Source: Sulfuricurvum sp. (GTDB lineage: Bacteria > Campylobacterota > Campylobacteria > Campylobacterales > Sulfurimonadaceae). Taken from it: 64,000 nucleotides of DNA. The stretch is from NCBI GenBank assembly GCA_028710885.1, contig JAQTTG010000006.1, forward strand, positions 79,138-143,137, given 5' to 3'. The translations under genes were made by a program, and so were the position numbers. Shown in pieces: positions 37,671 through 45,344 of this stretch. Position 1 is the first letter of the stretch. Each line of letters begins with the position of its first letter. The notes beneath the pieces were generated by a model. That model had not been told where the DNA came from. It was given only the letters and a program-made list of their open reading frames with translations, and made no database searches.

Positions 37671-37783
37671 TTATAGTTATTATGTTTAAGGTAACCTTTT
37701 TTTTAAACATTATGTTGCAATTATATATGAAACTTAATATTCTGTTTTAATAGATTTATTATTAGCTTATTATTGGTTTCTTG

Positions 37784-37812
37784 TTTCACAAAAGTAGTCG
37801 ATATTTGTGAAA
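37784..37812 (-). promoter_or_regulatory. promoter with palindromic operator, copy A (upstream of the SIR2-PIWI gene)
   Basis: TTTCACAAA (37784-37792) and TTTGTGAAA (37804-37812) form a palindrome. On the minus strand the -7-like box TACTTTTG (37796-37789) overlaps one arm, and a GTTG lies 20 bp further upstream as a -33 element. The ATG of the SIR2-PIWI gene is about 115 bp downstream. Nearly the same arrangement occurs at 39931-39961. Confidence 0.6.
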
Positions 37813-38227
37813 TGAACAACTGTTGTACTATATTATAATAAGACAGACTTTAGATAAAAGCAAAGCATTCTGTCCTTGCATTGGATTCTATTGAAAAATC
37901 CCCGACAATTGGATAAAACGGAGAATGCTGACCACCATCCGAATTCGGTCTTAGCAAATGCTATTCAAGAATGATTTTTTGAAAAATGTCCTAACAATAA
38001 GGCGGATGTTGACCAATTTTAAAAGAAAGGAAAATCTATTTTACATTTTTTATTTCAGTAAGTATAAAAATTTCAATATTGATTTTTCGTTGGTGGACGG
38101 GCTTCATTATTTCGGAGCATTCTGACCACTTTTTTCTTACTGAACTCAATTTTGCAGTAAGGTTACATCCATAGTTTAACAAGTGGCACACTTTGCCGAA
38201 ATTAGTGGCTCAGTTTCAATCGGAATA
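37813..38227. mobile_element. debris of IS21-like insertion ends and duplicated upstream DNA
   Basis: No gene is present. To about 37915 the DNA repeats the upstream region of the AbiE antitoxin gene. Then three related motifs with a GACCA core occur: GGAGAATGCTGACCACCA (37920-37937), GGCGGATGTTGACCAA (38001-38016) and CGGAGCATTCTGACCAC (38113-38129). Near 38180-38227 two more units, TGGCACACTTTGCCGAAAT and TGGCTCAGTTTCAATCGGAA, lie in tandem. Arrays of such units are typical of IS21-family ends. The transposase genes are gone. Confidence 0.45.
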
Positions 38228-38263
38228 TGTACGTCTCGATTTAGATAAATCAGTCCAATTCAT
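38228..38263 (-). pseudogene. 5' stub of an AbiEii-type toxin gene
   Basis: The ATG at 38261-38263 lies 12 bp after the antitoxin stop and reads MNWTDLSKSRRTYS before running into the IS21-like repeat. The start resembles the opening of Bacteroidetes AbiEii nucleotidyltransferase toxins (M.W..LS...R). Only about 12-14 codons survive, so the toxin is lost. The identification rests on a short match plus context. Confidence 0.45.
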
Positions 38264-38423
38264 TTCTTGAAAATTTAGTTTATGAGTGATAATATCAGTT
38301 TTGAAATCCATTCAGGTGCTAATTGAATATCATGTTTTATATTCTTTGGGGATTCTTTTTTCAGTGCTTTAGCAAGTTGAAGTTGCACTTCCGGTGTAAT
38401 CCCATTCTTGCCTAATTGTTTTA

Positions 38424-39459
38424 ACCTGAGTTCGGGATAAGGAAATGACATAAAAAGTTGTAATATAGAAGTTTATTTTGTATCTTTGTGATTGACAGTC
38501 AAACAAATAACAAAATAAAACTCCTATGATTACAACAGACAAAATTATAGAAATATTCTGTATTGCAGATGATTTTTACAAAGAATATGAGTCAGAAGTC
38601 CAAAAAGTTGCTATTTGTACCTCCAGCGAGGTGAAAACACGCAATAGGGCTACTCAATTATCACCAAGTGAGATCATAACTATTTTAGTATGTTTCCACT
38701 TTGGTACGTTTAGAAATTTCAAACATTACTATCTGTTTTTCATCAGAGAACACCTTAATGGAGATTTCCCAAATGCAGTTTCTTACAATCGCTTTGTCGA
38801 ATTAGAAGCTCGTGTATTTGTTCCATTGATGATGTATTTACAGCTTATTTGTTTTGGTGAATGTACCGGCATAACTTATGTTGACTCAAGCTCAATAAGG
38901 GTCTGTAACAACAAAAGAATTAATCGAAACAAAGTATTCCAAGGAATTGCTGAAAGAGGAAAATCAACCATGGGTTGGTTCTACGGATTCAAACTTCATT
39001 TAGTTTGTAATGAAAAAGGAGAACTTCTAAACTTCTCATTGACAAAAGGTAACGTTGACGATAGAAATCAAGAGGTGCTGAGTGTTCTTACAAAAGATCT
39101 GTTTGGAAAACTATTTGCAGACAAAGGATATATATCACAAAAACTCTTTGAAGCGCTCTTCAATGATGGTGTGCATTTGGTTACAGGGATAAAGAGTAAC
39201 ATGAAAAACAGCTTAATGTCAGTAAGAGATAAAATCCTTTTAAGAAAACGATCTGTTATTGAAACCATAAACGATGAACTCAAAAACATATGTCATGTTG
39301 AGCATAGCAGACACAGATCAACTCATAACTTTATTATGAATATCATATCTGCACTTGTGGCATATTGCTTTTTCCCTAAGAAACCATCAATCAATGTTGA
39401 ATGGGATAATTCTGGACAATTAGCTCTCAATTTCTAAAATTCTTAACCCGAACTCAGGT
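38424..39459 (+). mobile_element. IS982-family insertion sequence, complete
   Basis: The element is bounded by the 13-bp inverted repeats ACCTGAGTTCGGG (38424-38436) and CCCGAACTCAGGT (39447-39459) and flanked by the 5-bp target duplication TTTTA (38419-38423 and 39460-39464). It carries a single intact transposase gene. Perfect ends and an intact frame suggest a recent insertion. The same ends appear on the 225-bp element at 44976-45200. Confidence 0.93.
38526..39437 (+). CDS. IS982-family transposase
   Basis: This 303-residue transposase has the IS982 layout: an N-terminal region with ATQLSPSEIITILVCFHFGT and YLFFIREHLNGDFPNAVSYN, the first catalytic Asp in ITYVDSSSIRVC, the second in FADKGYISQKLFE, and the Glu in SVIETINDELKN. 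All three DDE residues are present, so the enzyme may be active. The gene fills the insertion sequence that splits the AbiEi-like antitoxin gene. It starts 89 bp inside the left end. Confidence 0.94.
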   Translation: MITTDKIIEIFCIADDFYKEYESEVQKVAICTSSEVKTRNRATQLSPSEIITILVCFHFGTFRNFKHYYLFFIREHLNGDFPNAVSYNRFVELEARVFVPLMMYLQLICFGECTGITYVDSSSIRVCNNKRINRNKVFQGIAERGKSTMGWFYGFKLHLVCNEKGELLNFSLTKGNVDDRNQEVLSVLTKDLFGKLFADKGYISQKLFEALFNDGVHLVTGIKSNMKNSLMSVRDKILLRKRSVIETINDELKNICHVEHSRHRSTHNFIMNIISALVAYCFFPKKPSINVEWDNSGQLALNF

Positions 39460-39930
39460 TTTTAATGCTGCAATTGCAAAACCACTTACTTTTCCTTTCA
39501 TCGATAAATTTTTTGGTGCAGTTTTCTTAAACTTGATAAAACGGTTTCCGTATTTTATCTTACGCGGAATACCATCTGTCAGGTAAACCACATTAACCGG
39601 TATTTGAGTTGACAGACCCAAACTATGAAGTGCAAATACTCCAGTAGGTTCAATCCTTGCTTTATCTCTTTTGGCTATAGCCTTGCATACATCATCAACA
39701 GATGGATACAGAATACCAAATTCGGCATCAATTTTTGGGTACAGATAAATTCCTTGAGTTAAACGTACAAGTGTACCTCTTTTTACCAATACAGAAAGGC
39801 TCTTCCTGATTGATTCAGAACTGCCAATAGAAGAAAAATCATCGAGAAAATATATTTTACCCTTTGCCCTGTATTTTAGGAACTCTATTGTTTTATTATC
39901 AGTTGATTGAGTCATAATAATTTGAGTTAT

Positions 39931-39961
39931 ATTTCACAAAAGTTGTCGATATTTGTGAAAT
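39931..39961 (-). promoter_or_regulatory. promoter with palindromic operator, copy B (upstream of the AbiEi-like gene)
   Basis: ATTTCACAAA (39931-39940) and TTTGTGAAAT (39952-39961) form a perfect 10-bp inverted repeat. A -7-like AACTTTTG on the minus strand (39944-39937) overlaps one arm, and GTTG stands 20 bp upstream of it. The antitoxin ATG is about 21 bp downstream. AbiEi-type antitoxins repress their own promoters, so this is a likely autoregulatory operator. About 135 bp around it match the copy at 37784-37915. Confidence 0.65.
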
Positions 39962-40041
39962 ATACAACAGTAATACTATATTATTTCAAAACAAACTAAA
40001 GATAACGTAAACCATTCTTTTTGGGTATTAGATTCTAAAGA

Positions 40042-40076
40042 AAAAATCCCTGACAATTATGTTAGTTGCCAGGGGT
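40042..40076 (-). terminator. terminator downstream of the ABC/NA37 operon
   Basis: CCCTGACAA (40048-40056) pairs with TTGCCAGGG (40066-40074) with one A-C mismatch and a 9-nt loop. On the minus strand the stem is followed by a run of T residues (complement of 40041-40046). It lies 160 bp after the stop of the NA37-type gene. A fragment of the same sequence is present in the duplicated block near 37900 without the second arm. Confidence 0.6.
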
Positions 40077-40234
40077 TATAACCATTTTAGGTTTTGATAG
40101 TGGTATAGTGATAGTGAACAGAAAACTCGATGCTGATATTTATTCGTTTTTCTTAGCTGTAATTTTTATTTTATTCTGTTGGGCTCTTAATGACTGCTTC
40201 TTTGATAAACAATTATTTTAATTTTAATTTAGAC

Positions 40235-41269
40235 TTAGCTTTCAACATTATAATAAATTTTGTAATACTTTCTGCCTTCGTTGTCAGTTCCCTGTTCAAT
40301 CATTTCTCTGTCACCATGAATATAAATATGGAAGTTCTTATCTAGTTTGATTACACTTTTTATTGTACGAGCTTGTTTTTTTACAGCCGACTCTGAAATA
40401 GTGAATTTCTCCATAATAGCTAATTCGCGCGCAAACTCATAATCCGATTTATATTGATTGAAAGTTTCAATTACTTCCGGCTTACCAATAACTTCCATGG
40501 CAAAAGTAGCCATATCAAAGTTTTCATTTTTTTTGAAATACTCCACCGACTTATTCAGAAAATCTACCTGATCGGCTTTTGAAATATCTGTTTGTTCTGA
40601 AAGTTCTTCTGTTACAAAGTTCTTACAAAGCAAGAGTACATTTTGAGTGTTATAAAATTCGTCTTTGCGAGGTTTTATATGCAAGAAATCATCAATCCAG
40701 TATTTTGCTTCGACATCTTTATTGGTGTTATCAACCACCGAAACTAAATAACCATTTTCCTTCTCAATATTAAATATCAAGCAGCCTTTGTCCAATTTAT
40801 TGAGATTAATTCCTTTATCACACTCAATTTTATAACTATCATCATTTGGATATACTTTTAAAAAGGTATCTTTATTTTCCGATTTAAACATGCCTATAGC
40901 ATCTGTGGTAATACCATTAACAATACAGTTTTTAAATGAAACAATGTATAATTCCCCATCTTTAATTTTAGGATGAGTGCTTTGATCATAAAGATGTTTT
41001 GCAAGGGCTTGAGAAACCTCGATAAAATTATTTTTCTCGTTAAAAAGACTATCAATAAAATTATAAACAGGATTTAAGTTTATATCATATGTGAAATATA
41101 GTTGAAAAAATTCTTCAAACTTGAATGCTTTTTGCACTTGCGCTATAAAATAGCTTTCTATATCATTAAATACTGAGGTCTTGTTAGAAAACCGGATTCC
41201 ACTTCCATTAGACTTATTGCCTATACCATGAATAACTAATTTATCTATAGCCTTAATCGATACTATCAT
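40235..41269 (-). CDS. NdpA/YejK-type nucleoid-associated protein (NA37 family)
   Basis: This protein of about 344 residues (353 from the upstream ATG at 41296) matches the 37-kDa nucleoid-associated family. Visible blocks are KAIDKLVIHGIGNKSNGSGI, ALAKHLYDQSTHPKIKDGEL, GMFKSENKDTFLKV and a C-terminal ARTIKSVIKLDKNFHIYIHG. E. coli YejK binds the nucleoid and modulates topoisomerases. Here the gene is the last of a four-gene operon, overlapping the ABC ATPase gene by 17-44 bp, so it is probably a functional partner of that system. I chose 41269 because the family usually starts near ...IKAIDKLVIH. Its role in the system is unknown. Confidence 0.82.
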   Translation of the reverse strand: MIVSIKAIDKLVIHGIGNKSNGSGIRFSNKTSVFNDIESYFIAQVQKAFKFEEFFQLYFTYDINLNPVYNFIDSLFNEKNNFIEVSQALAKHLYDQSTHPKIKDGELYIVSFKNCIVNGITTDAIGMFKSENKDTFLKVYPNDDSYKIECDKGINLNKLDKGCLIFNIEKENGYLVSVVDNTNKDVEAKYWIDDFLHIKPRKDEFYNTQNVLLLCKNFVTEELSEQTDISKADQVDFLNKSVEYFKKNENFDMATFAMEVIGKPEVIETFNQYKSDYEFARELAIMEKFTISESAVKKQARTIKSVIKLDKNFHIYIHGDREMIEQGTDNEGRKYYKIYYNVES

Positions 41270-43133
41270 TTTCTTCTGTGTTTTTTGATAAAACATATTG
41301 TGGTATTAATCCATTACCATTAATAAACTCATCTACTGTATGGAAATATTCTAAGTCATTATCCTCCCAATAATCTTTTGGAGCATGTTCAACCATAAAT
41401 ATCTGGAATTCACTTTTAAGATCATTTATTACATACGATAAAAAAGAATTTAAAAGCTTAAACGCATCTATTAATTTCTCTTGATCATCAGTTTTTACCT
41501 TGTCTCCCCCAGAAAAATAAGGGAAGCTTGGTTGATCTATAAATAAAAATTGTGGAACATGTTTATGATTGTTTTTTATCAAATACTCATGCAGTCCTAA
41601 ATAAAAACATAAATGTAAAAACATATAGTTGGAAGAACTTCCTATATCTTCAGATTCAAATAATTCTCTAGGATTTTTTAACTTTAAAACCATCTCATCG
41701 ATATCAAATCTAATTGTATGATTTTTATAATTTGGCATCGAATTGATTAAGCTATATATTCTTTGAATAGATTTATTTAGTTCTTCATTTAAAACATATT
41801 TATTTTTATCGATATCATAAAATTGCAAGTCTAATTTTTCAAGTTCTTCCTTCAAATTCGCTAACAATTCTTTTTGAGGAGAATCTAATTTTAATCGATT
41901 TTTCTCATTGTTTGTTAACTTGTTTTGAAGATTTCCAATAAAAATATATTTAGCAGCTTCACTTGTGAAAATTGATTTTATTTTAGGTAGACTCTTAATT
42001 TCAATATCAATTTGCTTTAATCTCTCATTTAAACTTGTCAATTCTGTTTGATATTTATAAAATTTGAAATCCGTTTTTTTGTACCCAATTTTTATTTCTT
42101 TCAATGAATCTTCTAATGAATTAATAAATAAATGGATGCTTCGAGAAGGAATAATCTCACTGAAATTATTTGCTAAATATTCTATCGGTTTAAGACTATC
42201 AGCATATTTGTTCAAATTTTTGTGATAAATATCTACTTCATTTTTGAAGTTTTCAATGGCATTTGTTTTTTTTATAAGATTCCTTTTCTCTTTGTTAAGA
42301 CTATCAATCTGTTTAAATATCTTCTCATTATTTGCCAATACAATGTAATCTTTGACTATTTGATTTAATGCATTATATGCTTCAATATATGTACTATATT
42401 CAAAATCGACATTTAGCAAATTATATTCCTTACATTCTGTGATTAGTTGGGCTAATTCATAATCCAAGCTCTTTTTTTTTGCTGTTTCAGTGTTAATCTT
42501 ATTTGCTAACTTATTAATCTGTTGCTCAATAGGTCTCCTTTTTTCTTCAATTAAAATATTTTGTATTTTATCAATCCCAGTACTTATATAGAATATGTGT
42601 TTAAGGTCCTCATCTGTAGTTATTTCATAGAAAGACTTGTCAAAATAATTGTTTGAAGTAATAATTATATCAGCTGATATTGATGTTAATACTAGAAATT
42701 CTCTGTAACTTAATTTTTGAGGATTTTTTATTGTCGGATATTCAATTTTAGGGATAGAGAATTCTTTGTTAAGAACTTCTTTTAATTGGAATATACTAAT
42801 GTTTGCAACTGGAAGTGTTGGATAGATACCTCTATCTGAAAAATACACTTCTGCGGATACTTCGCCCGCTTCTGGTGATTTTCTTGCAATAATGAAATTC
42901 TTATCATTTATAAAAAAATTAATGCAATACCATGATACATTTTCATTAATTATTGATTGAACAATTCTATTCTTTTTAGACAAAAGACAATAATCAATTA
43001 TTTTTAGAAAACTAGTTTTGCCTTTTGTAGCATCACCTGTAATGACATTAATTTTATTAGGTTTTAATTCATAACTTTTAGGTTCTGAATCATTCTTGAA
43101 CCAAAGTTTAATTTCATGTATATAATATCTCAT
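41253..43133 (-). CDS. DUF3732-type ABC ATPase of a three-component (ABC-3C) conflict system
   Basis: This 626-residue SMC/Rad50-like ATPase has a P-loop INVITGDATKGKTSFLKIID (about residues 27-46), a long coiled-coil middle (about 200-480, rich in Lys/Glu/Asn) and a C-terminal Walker B region VPQFLFIDQPSFPYF (about 538-552). The IDQPS form is typical of DUF3732 proteins. A final block EFQIFMVEHAPKDYWED matches the H-loop region. In ABC-3C systems such an ATPase senses invading or damaged DNA and controls an effector. The gene overlaps its upstream neighbour by 4 bp and its downstream neighbour by 17-44 bp. Confidence 0.85.
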   Translation of the reverse strand: MRYYIHEIKLWFKNDSEPKSYELKPNKINVITGDATKGKTSFLKIIDYCLLSKKNRIVQSIINENVSWYCINFFINDKNFIIARKSPEAGEVSAEVYFSDRGIYPTLPVANISIFQLKEVLNKEFSIPKIEYPTIKNPQKLSYREFLVLTSISADIIITSNNYFDKSFYEITTDEDLKHIFYISTGIDKIQNILIEEKRRPIEQQINKLANKINTETAKKKSLDYELAQLITECKEYNLLNVDFEYSTYIEAYNALNQIVKDYIVLANNEKIFKQIDSLNKEKRNLIKKTNAIENFKNEVDIYHKNLNKYADSLKPIEYLANNFSEIIPSRSIHLFINSLEDSLKEIKIGYKKTDFKFYKYQTELTSLNERLKQIDIEIKSLPKIKSIFTSEAAKYIFIGNLQNKLTNNEKNRLKLDSPQKELLANLKEELEKLDLQFYDIDKNKYVLNEELNKSIQRIYSLINSMPNYKNHTIRFDIDEMVLKLKNPRELFESEDIGSSSNYMFLHLCFYLGLHEYLIKNNHKHVPQFLFIDQPSFPYFSGGDKVKTDDQEKLIDAFKLLNSFLSYVINDLKSEFQIFMVEHAPKDYWEDNDLEYFHTVDEFINGNGLIPQYVLSKNTEENDSID

Positions 43134-43579
43134 ATTTGAACTTTTAAATTTTTATATAGCAAGTCTGTGCTTTGCATTCCTAACAAAACTGAAAAATTTA
43201 GAATTACACTTACGATTTTATTTGCTCTAATTCCAAAATCATGATTAAAGTCAAACTTATTGTTTTCAATATATATAATCTTGTCGTTTAAAATTTTTAT
43301 CGTTTTTGATTCATTTAAGATATTAATGGTATTTAGCGTTATTGGCAACAACTCTAAGTACCTTTCATTAAACCCGACTAATAGTTTTGCATTATCATCA
43401 AAAAAATCATCCATTGAATTATATGAATATGACAATTTTCTGACAATTCTATCATCTAGCAATAGTGGCAGTACTATAAAAACCCTTGCGACATCTAATG
43501 ATTTTACTATTTTCATTAAACCTGCAAATACTACTACAGATATTGCCTCATTATTATAAATATAAAATTCCGAATTCAT
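43130..43579 (-). CDS. small middle component of the ABC-3C system
   Basis: This 149-residue protein reads NEAISVVVFAGLMKIVKSLD, RVFIVLPLLLDDRIVRKLSY, DNAKLLVGFNERYLELLPIT and ILNFSVLLGMQSTDLLYK. Alternating hydrophobic helices and the LPLLLD block are typical of the small 'middle component' proteins of three-component ABC systems. No enzymatic motif is visible. It overlaps both neighbours by 4 bp (stop/start type), which indicates translational coupling and a fixed stoichiometry. The family call rests on size, context and weak motif resemblance. Confidence 0.7.
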   Translation of the reverse strand: MNSEFYIYNNEAISVVVFAGLMKIVKSLDVARVFIVLPLLLDDRIVRKLSYSYNSMDDFFDDNAKLLVGFNERYLELLPITLNTINILNESKTIKILNDKIIYIENNKFDFNHDFGIRANKIVSVILNFSVLLGMQSTDLLYKNLKVQI

Positions 43580-44808
43580 TGCTTATATTTTTTTTCCCAT
43601 TCATAATGCCATCCAATTCTAGGTTCATTTGATAGCAGATAATACTGACCATTACTAAAATCTGAACCTATTTCTATATTTTTTACTTTTAAAATATCTC
43701 TTCGTATTTCATCTATACAAGAATTTGCAACATCAATAATATCTGAGTCTTTATCTGTTTTATTTAAGTAGGCATTTAATGTTATTTTATTTTTTATTTT
43801 TTTATAATTGGTAGTAAAAACAACTCTCCACCTTGCAAAAGCTTCTTCTTCCAATTTAATTTTATCTTCTCTTGAAATAATGTGATCTTCATCTATCCAA
43901 CTTCTAATATTGTTAACAAAACTCAACATCTTAGTTGTATAATCTATCATTTCATCATCAGTAAGCATTTCTCCTATTTCATTAAGTTGTTTAATGAAAA
44001 TTTGAGATTCTAAATTTTCAGGATAAACTATAGGTAAGTTTCTTTTTGGGAGAGATGAAATATCATATGCTAAATCAAAACAACTACTATATTTGGTGTT
44101 AAAATCTTCAAATGTTATTACAAATTTTTGTCTATTTGCAATTGTCAAAAATTTTTCTTTCTGAATAGTAGCATATAACGCATTATAAACTAAATCAATT
44201 TTGTTTTCCCTCCTGATTTGCTTATATAATCGCTTCTTAATTAAATCTATGATAAATTCTGGATTAGAAATAATATCGATATTAGTTAGAAACTGTTTTT
44301 TTTGTTTGTCAACTAATTTATATAACTTTTCAATATGTTTTTTGATTTCACCATCTGTTGTTTCTAACAAATTCTTCAAATAGATATTAAATTCATTCAT
44401 CTTAATTTCAGATTTTTGAAACTTTAATACGTTTTGAAGAAATGGATTTTGATCAATTGACTTATTTGTAACTAACCTAAATTTAGTATTATCTAAAAAA
44501 TCTACCTGGCCTTTTGAACCTTGAATAAATAAAATCCAATTATTTATTGTCTTCCAGAGGTCTATATCTCGTTCTGTTAAATTGATAATGCTTCCGTCTG
44601 ATTTCTTTTGAACAGTATGTTTTGTTTGGAGTAACTCTATTTTTCCATTTGGTAATTCGATATGAATATCATCAAATACTTCAAATCCAATTTTCTCATT
44701 AGGACTTAAATCTAAAGTTAAGTAAAGAAAATAGTAGAATTGATAATCAAAACCGATTGCATTTGGTCCAGCCGTATGTTGTTCTTGTATTGTTTCTATA
44801 TTATTCAT
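43576..44808 (-). CDS. ABC-3C effector with nuclease-like N-terminus and C-terminal ABC-3C domain
   Basis: This 410-residue protein starts the operon. The N-terminal region has GFDYQFYYFLYLTLDL, FEVFDDIHIE and IELLQTKHT, resembling the Cap4/DUF4297-like restriction-endonuclease fold, in which D...(E/Q)xK residues cut DNA; here the motif ends in QTK. The C-terminal half (FARWRVVFTTNYKKIKNKI, INDVANSC-like helices, QYYLLSNEPRIGWHYEWEKK) fits the ABC-3C C-terminal domain that contacts the other components, including the closing P.IGWHYEW block. It is the probable toxic effector. The first 60 bp upstream hold a -7 box. Confidence 0.75.
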   Translation of the reverse strand: MNNIETIQEQHTAGPNAIGFDYQFYYFLYLTLDLSPNEKIGFEVFDDIHIELPNGKIELLQTKHTVQKKSDGSIINLTERDIDLWKTINNWILFIQGSKGQVDFLDNTKFRLVTNKSIDQNPFLQNVLKFQKSEIKMNEFNIYLKNLLETTDGEIKKHIEKLYKLVDKQKKQFLTNIDIISNPEFIIDLIKKRLYKQIRRENKIDLVYNALYATIQKEKFLTIANRQKFVITFEDFNTKYSSCFDLAYDISSLPKRNLPIVYPENLESQIFIKQLNEIGEMLTDDEMIDYTTKMLSFVNNIRSWIDEDHIISREDKIKLEEEAFARWRVVFTTNYKKIKNKITLNAYLNKTDKDSDIIDVANSCIDEIRRDILKVKNIEIGSDFSNGQYYLLSNEPRIGWHYEWEKKYKQ

Positions 44809-44867
44809 ATCTAATTGAATTTTGGTTTGTATTTAGTTTGTTATCAACCAAATCAACTCATTTTTAG

Positions 44868-44875
44868 CAAAGATA
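44868..44875 (-). promoter_or_regulatory. -7 box of the ABC-3C operon
   Basis: The minus strand reads TATCTTTG, a perfect Bacteroidetes -7 element, 60 bp before the ATG at 44808. No good TTTG -33 element stands at 19-20 bp. Confidence 0.5.
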
Positions 44876-44975
44876 ACAGTTTTTTCTAAAATAATGGTCG
44901 TTTCTTTTTTATTTTTATAATTTGTCCAATTGGCTTTAATTATAAGTAAATGCAATGATTTTTTATAAACTATTA

Positions 44976-45200
44976 ACCTGAGTTCGGGATAAAAATAAAT
45001 TATCATGTTAGCTAACAGTCTAAATATAAGTGAATAAGGTTGCACTGCTCTGCTTGCCTTTGCTACTAAGGTAGAAAAAGTTAGTAAATAGGGTCTTAAT
45101 CTTAGTAGTTATATAGGCTCCATTCAACATTAAACCTTATTGATAAATTGAAAAAATTTAATATGAATAACTTATAAATTACCTTATCTCGAACTCAGGT
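44976..45200. mobile_element. 225-bp MITE with IS982-type ends
   Basis: The inverted ends ACCTGAGTTCGGGAT (44976-44990) and ATCTCGAACTCAGGT (45186-45200) match each other with one mismatch and match the ends of the IS982-family element at 38424-39459. A 5-bp direct repeat TATTA flanks it (44971-44975 and 45201-45205). The interior has no gene and is unrelated to the transposase, so it is a non-autonomous derivative that the IS transposase could mobilise. Confidence 0.88.
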
Positions 45201-45309
45201 TATTATAAGTTTTTATATGTATTCACAGCCACTCAACGCCACCCTCTGCCAAATAACGACACCCCAGTCCTAACATGATAATAGGTTGATTTACAAATAT
45301 AACTTTGCC

Positions 45310-45328
45310 GGTGAATAAAGTATTCACC
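45310..45328 (+). promoter_or_regulatory. palindrome upstream of the DUF4099/DUF3945 gene
   Basis: GGTGAATA (45310-45317) and TATTCACC (45321-45328) form a perfect 8-bp inverted repeat with a 3-nt centre, ending 16 bp before the ATG. It could be an operator or a leader hairpin that controls translation. Confidence 0.5.
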
Positions 45329-45344
45329 AATAAAATCAATAGTT

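Larger units (their letters stand above)
38275..39915 (-). pseudogene. DUF6088/AbiEi-like antitoxin gene split by an IS982-family insertion
   Basis: The 5' part (39915 to about 39460) encodes MTQSTDNKTIEFLKYRAKGK, LTQGIYLYP and FALHSLGLSTQIPVNVVYLT, typical of DUF6088/AbiEi-type antitoxins with a winged-helix N-terminus. It is interrupted after IAALK. The 3' part (38418-38275) encodes QLGKNGITPEVQLQLAKALK and LAPEWISKLILSLIN. Removing the insertion and one 5-bp target duplication restores one continuous frame of about 200 residues. The 5' half could still be translated with a short fusion tail. Its partner toxin is reduced to a stub. Confidence 0.85.

Noticed and set aside
38275..39915. Antitoxin 5' part as an intact short gene
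   Set aside because: The 3' half is found across the insertion sequence with a restored frame, so it is a split gene rather than a naturally short one.
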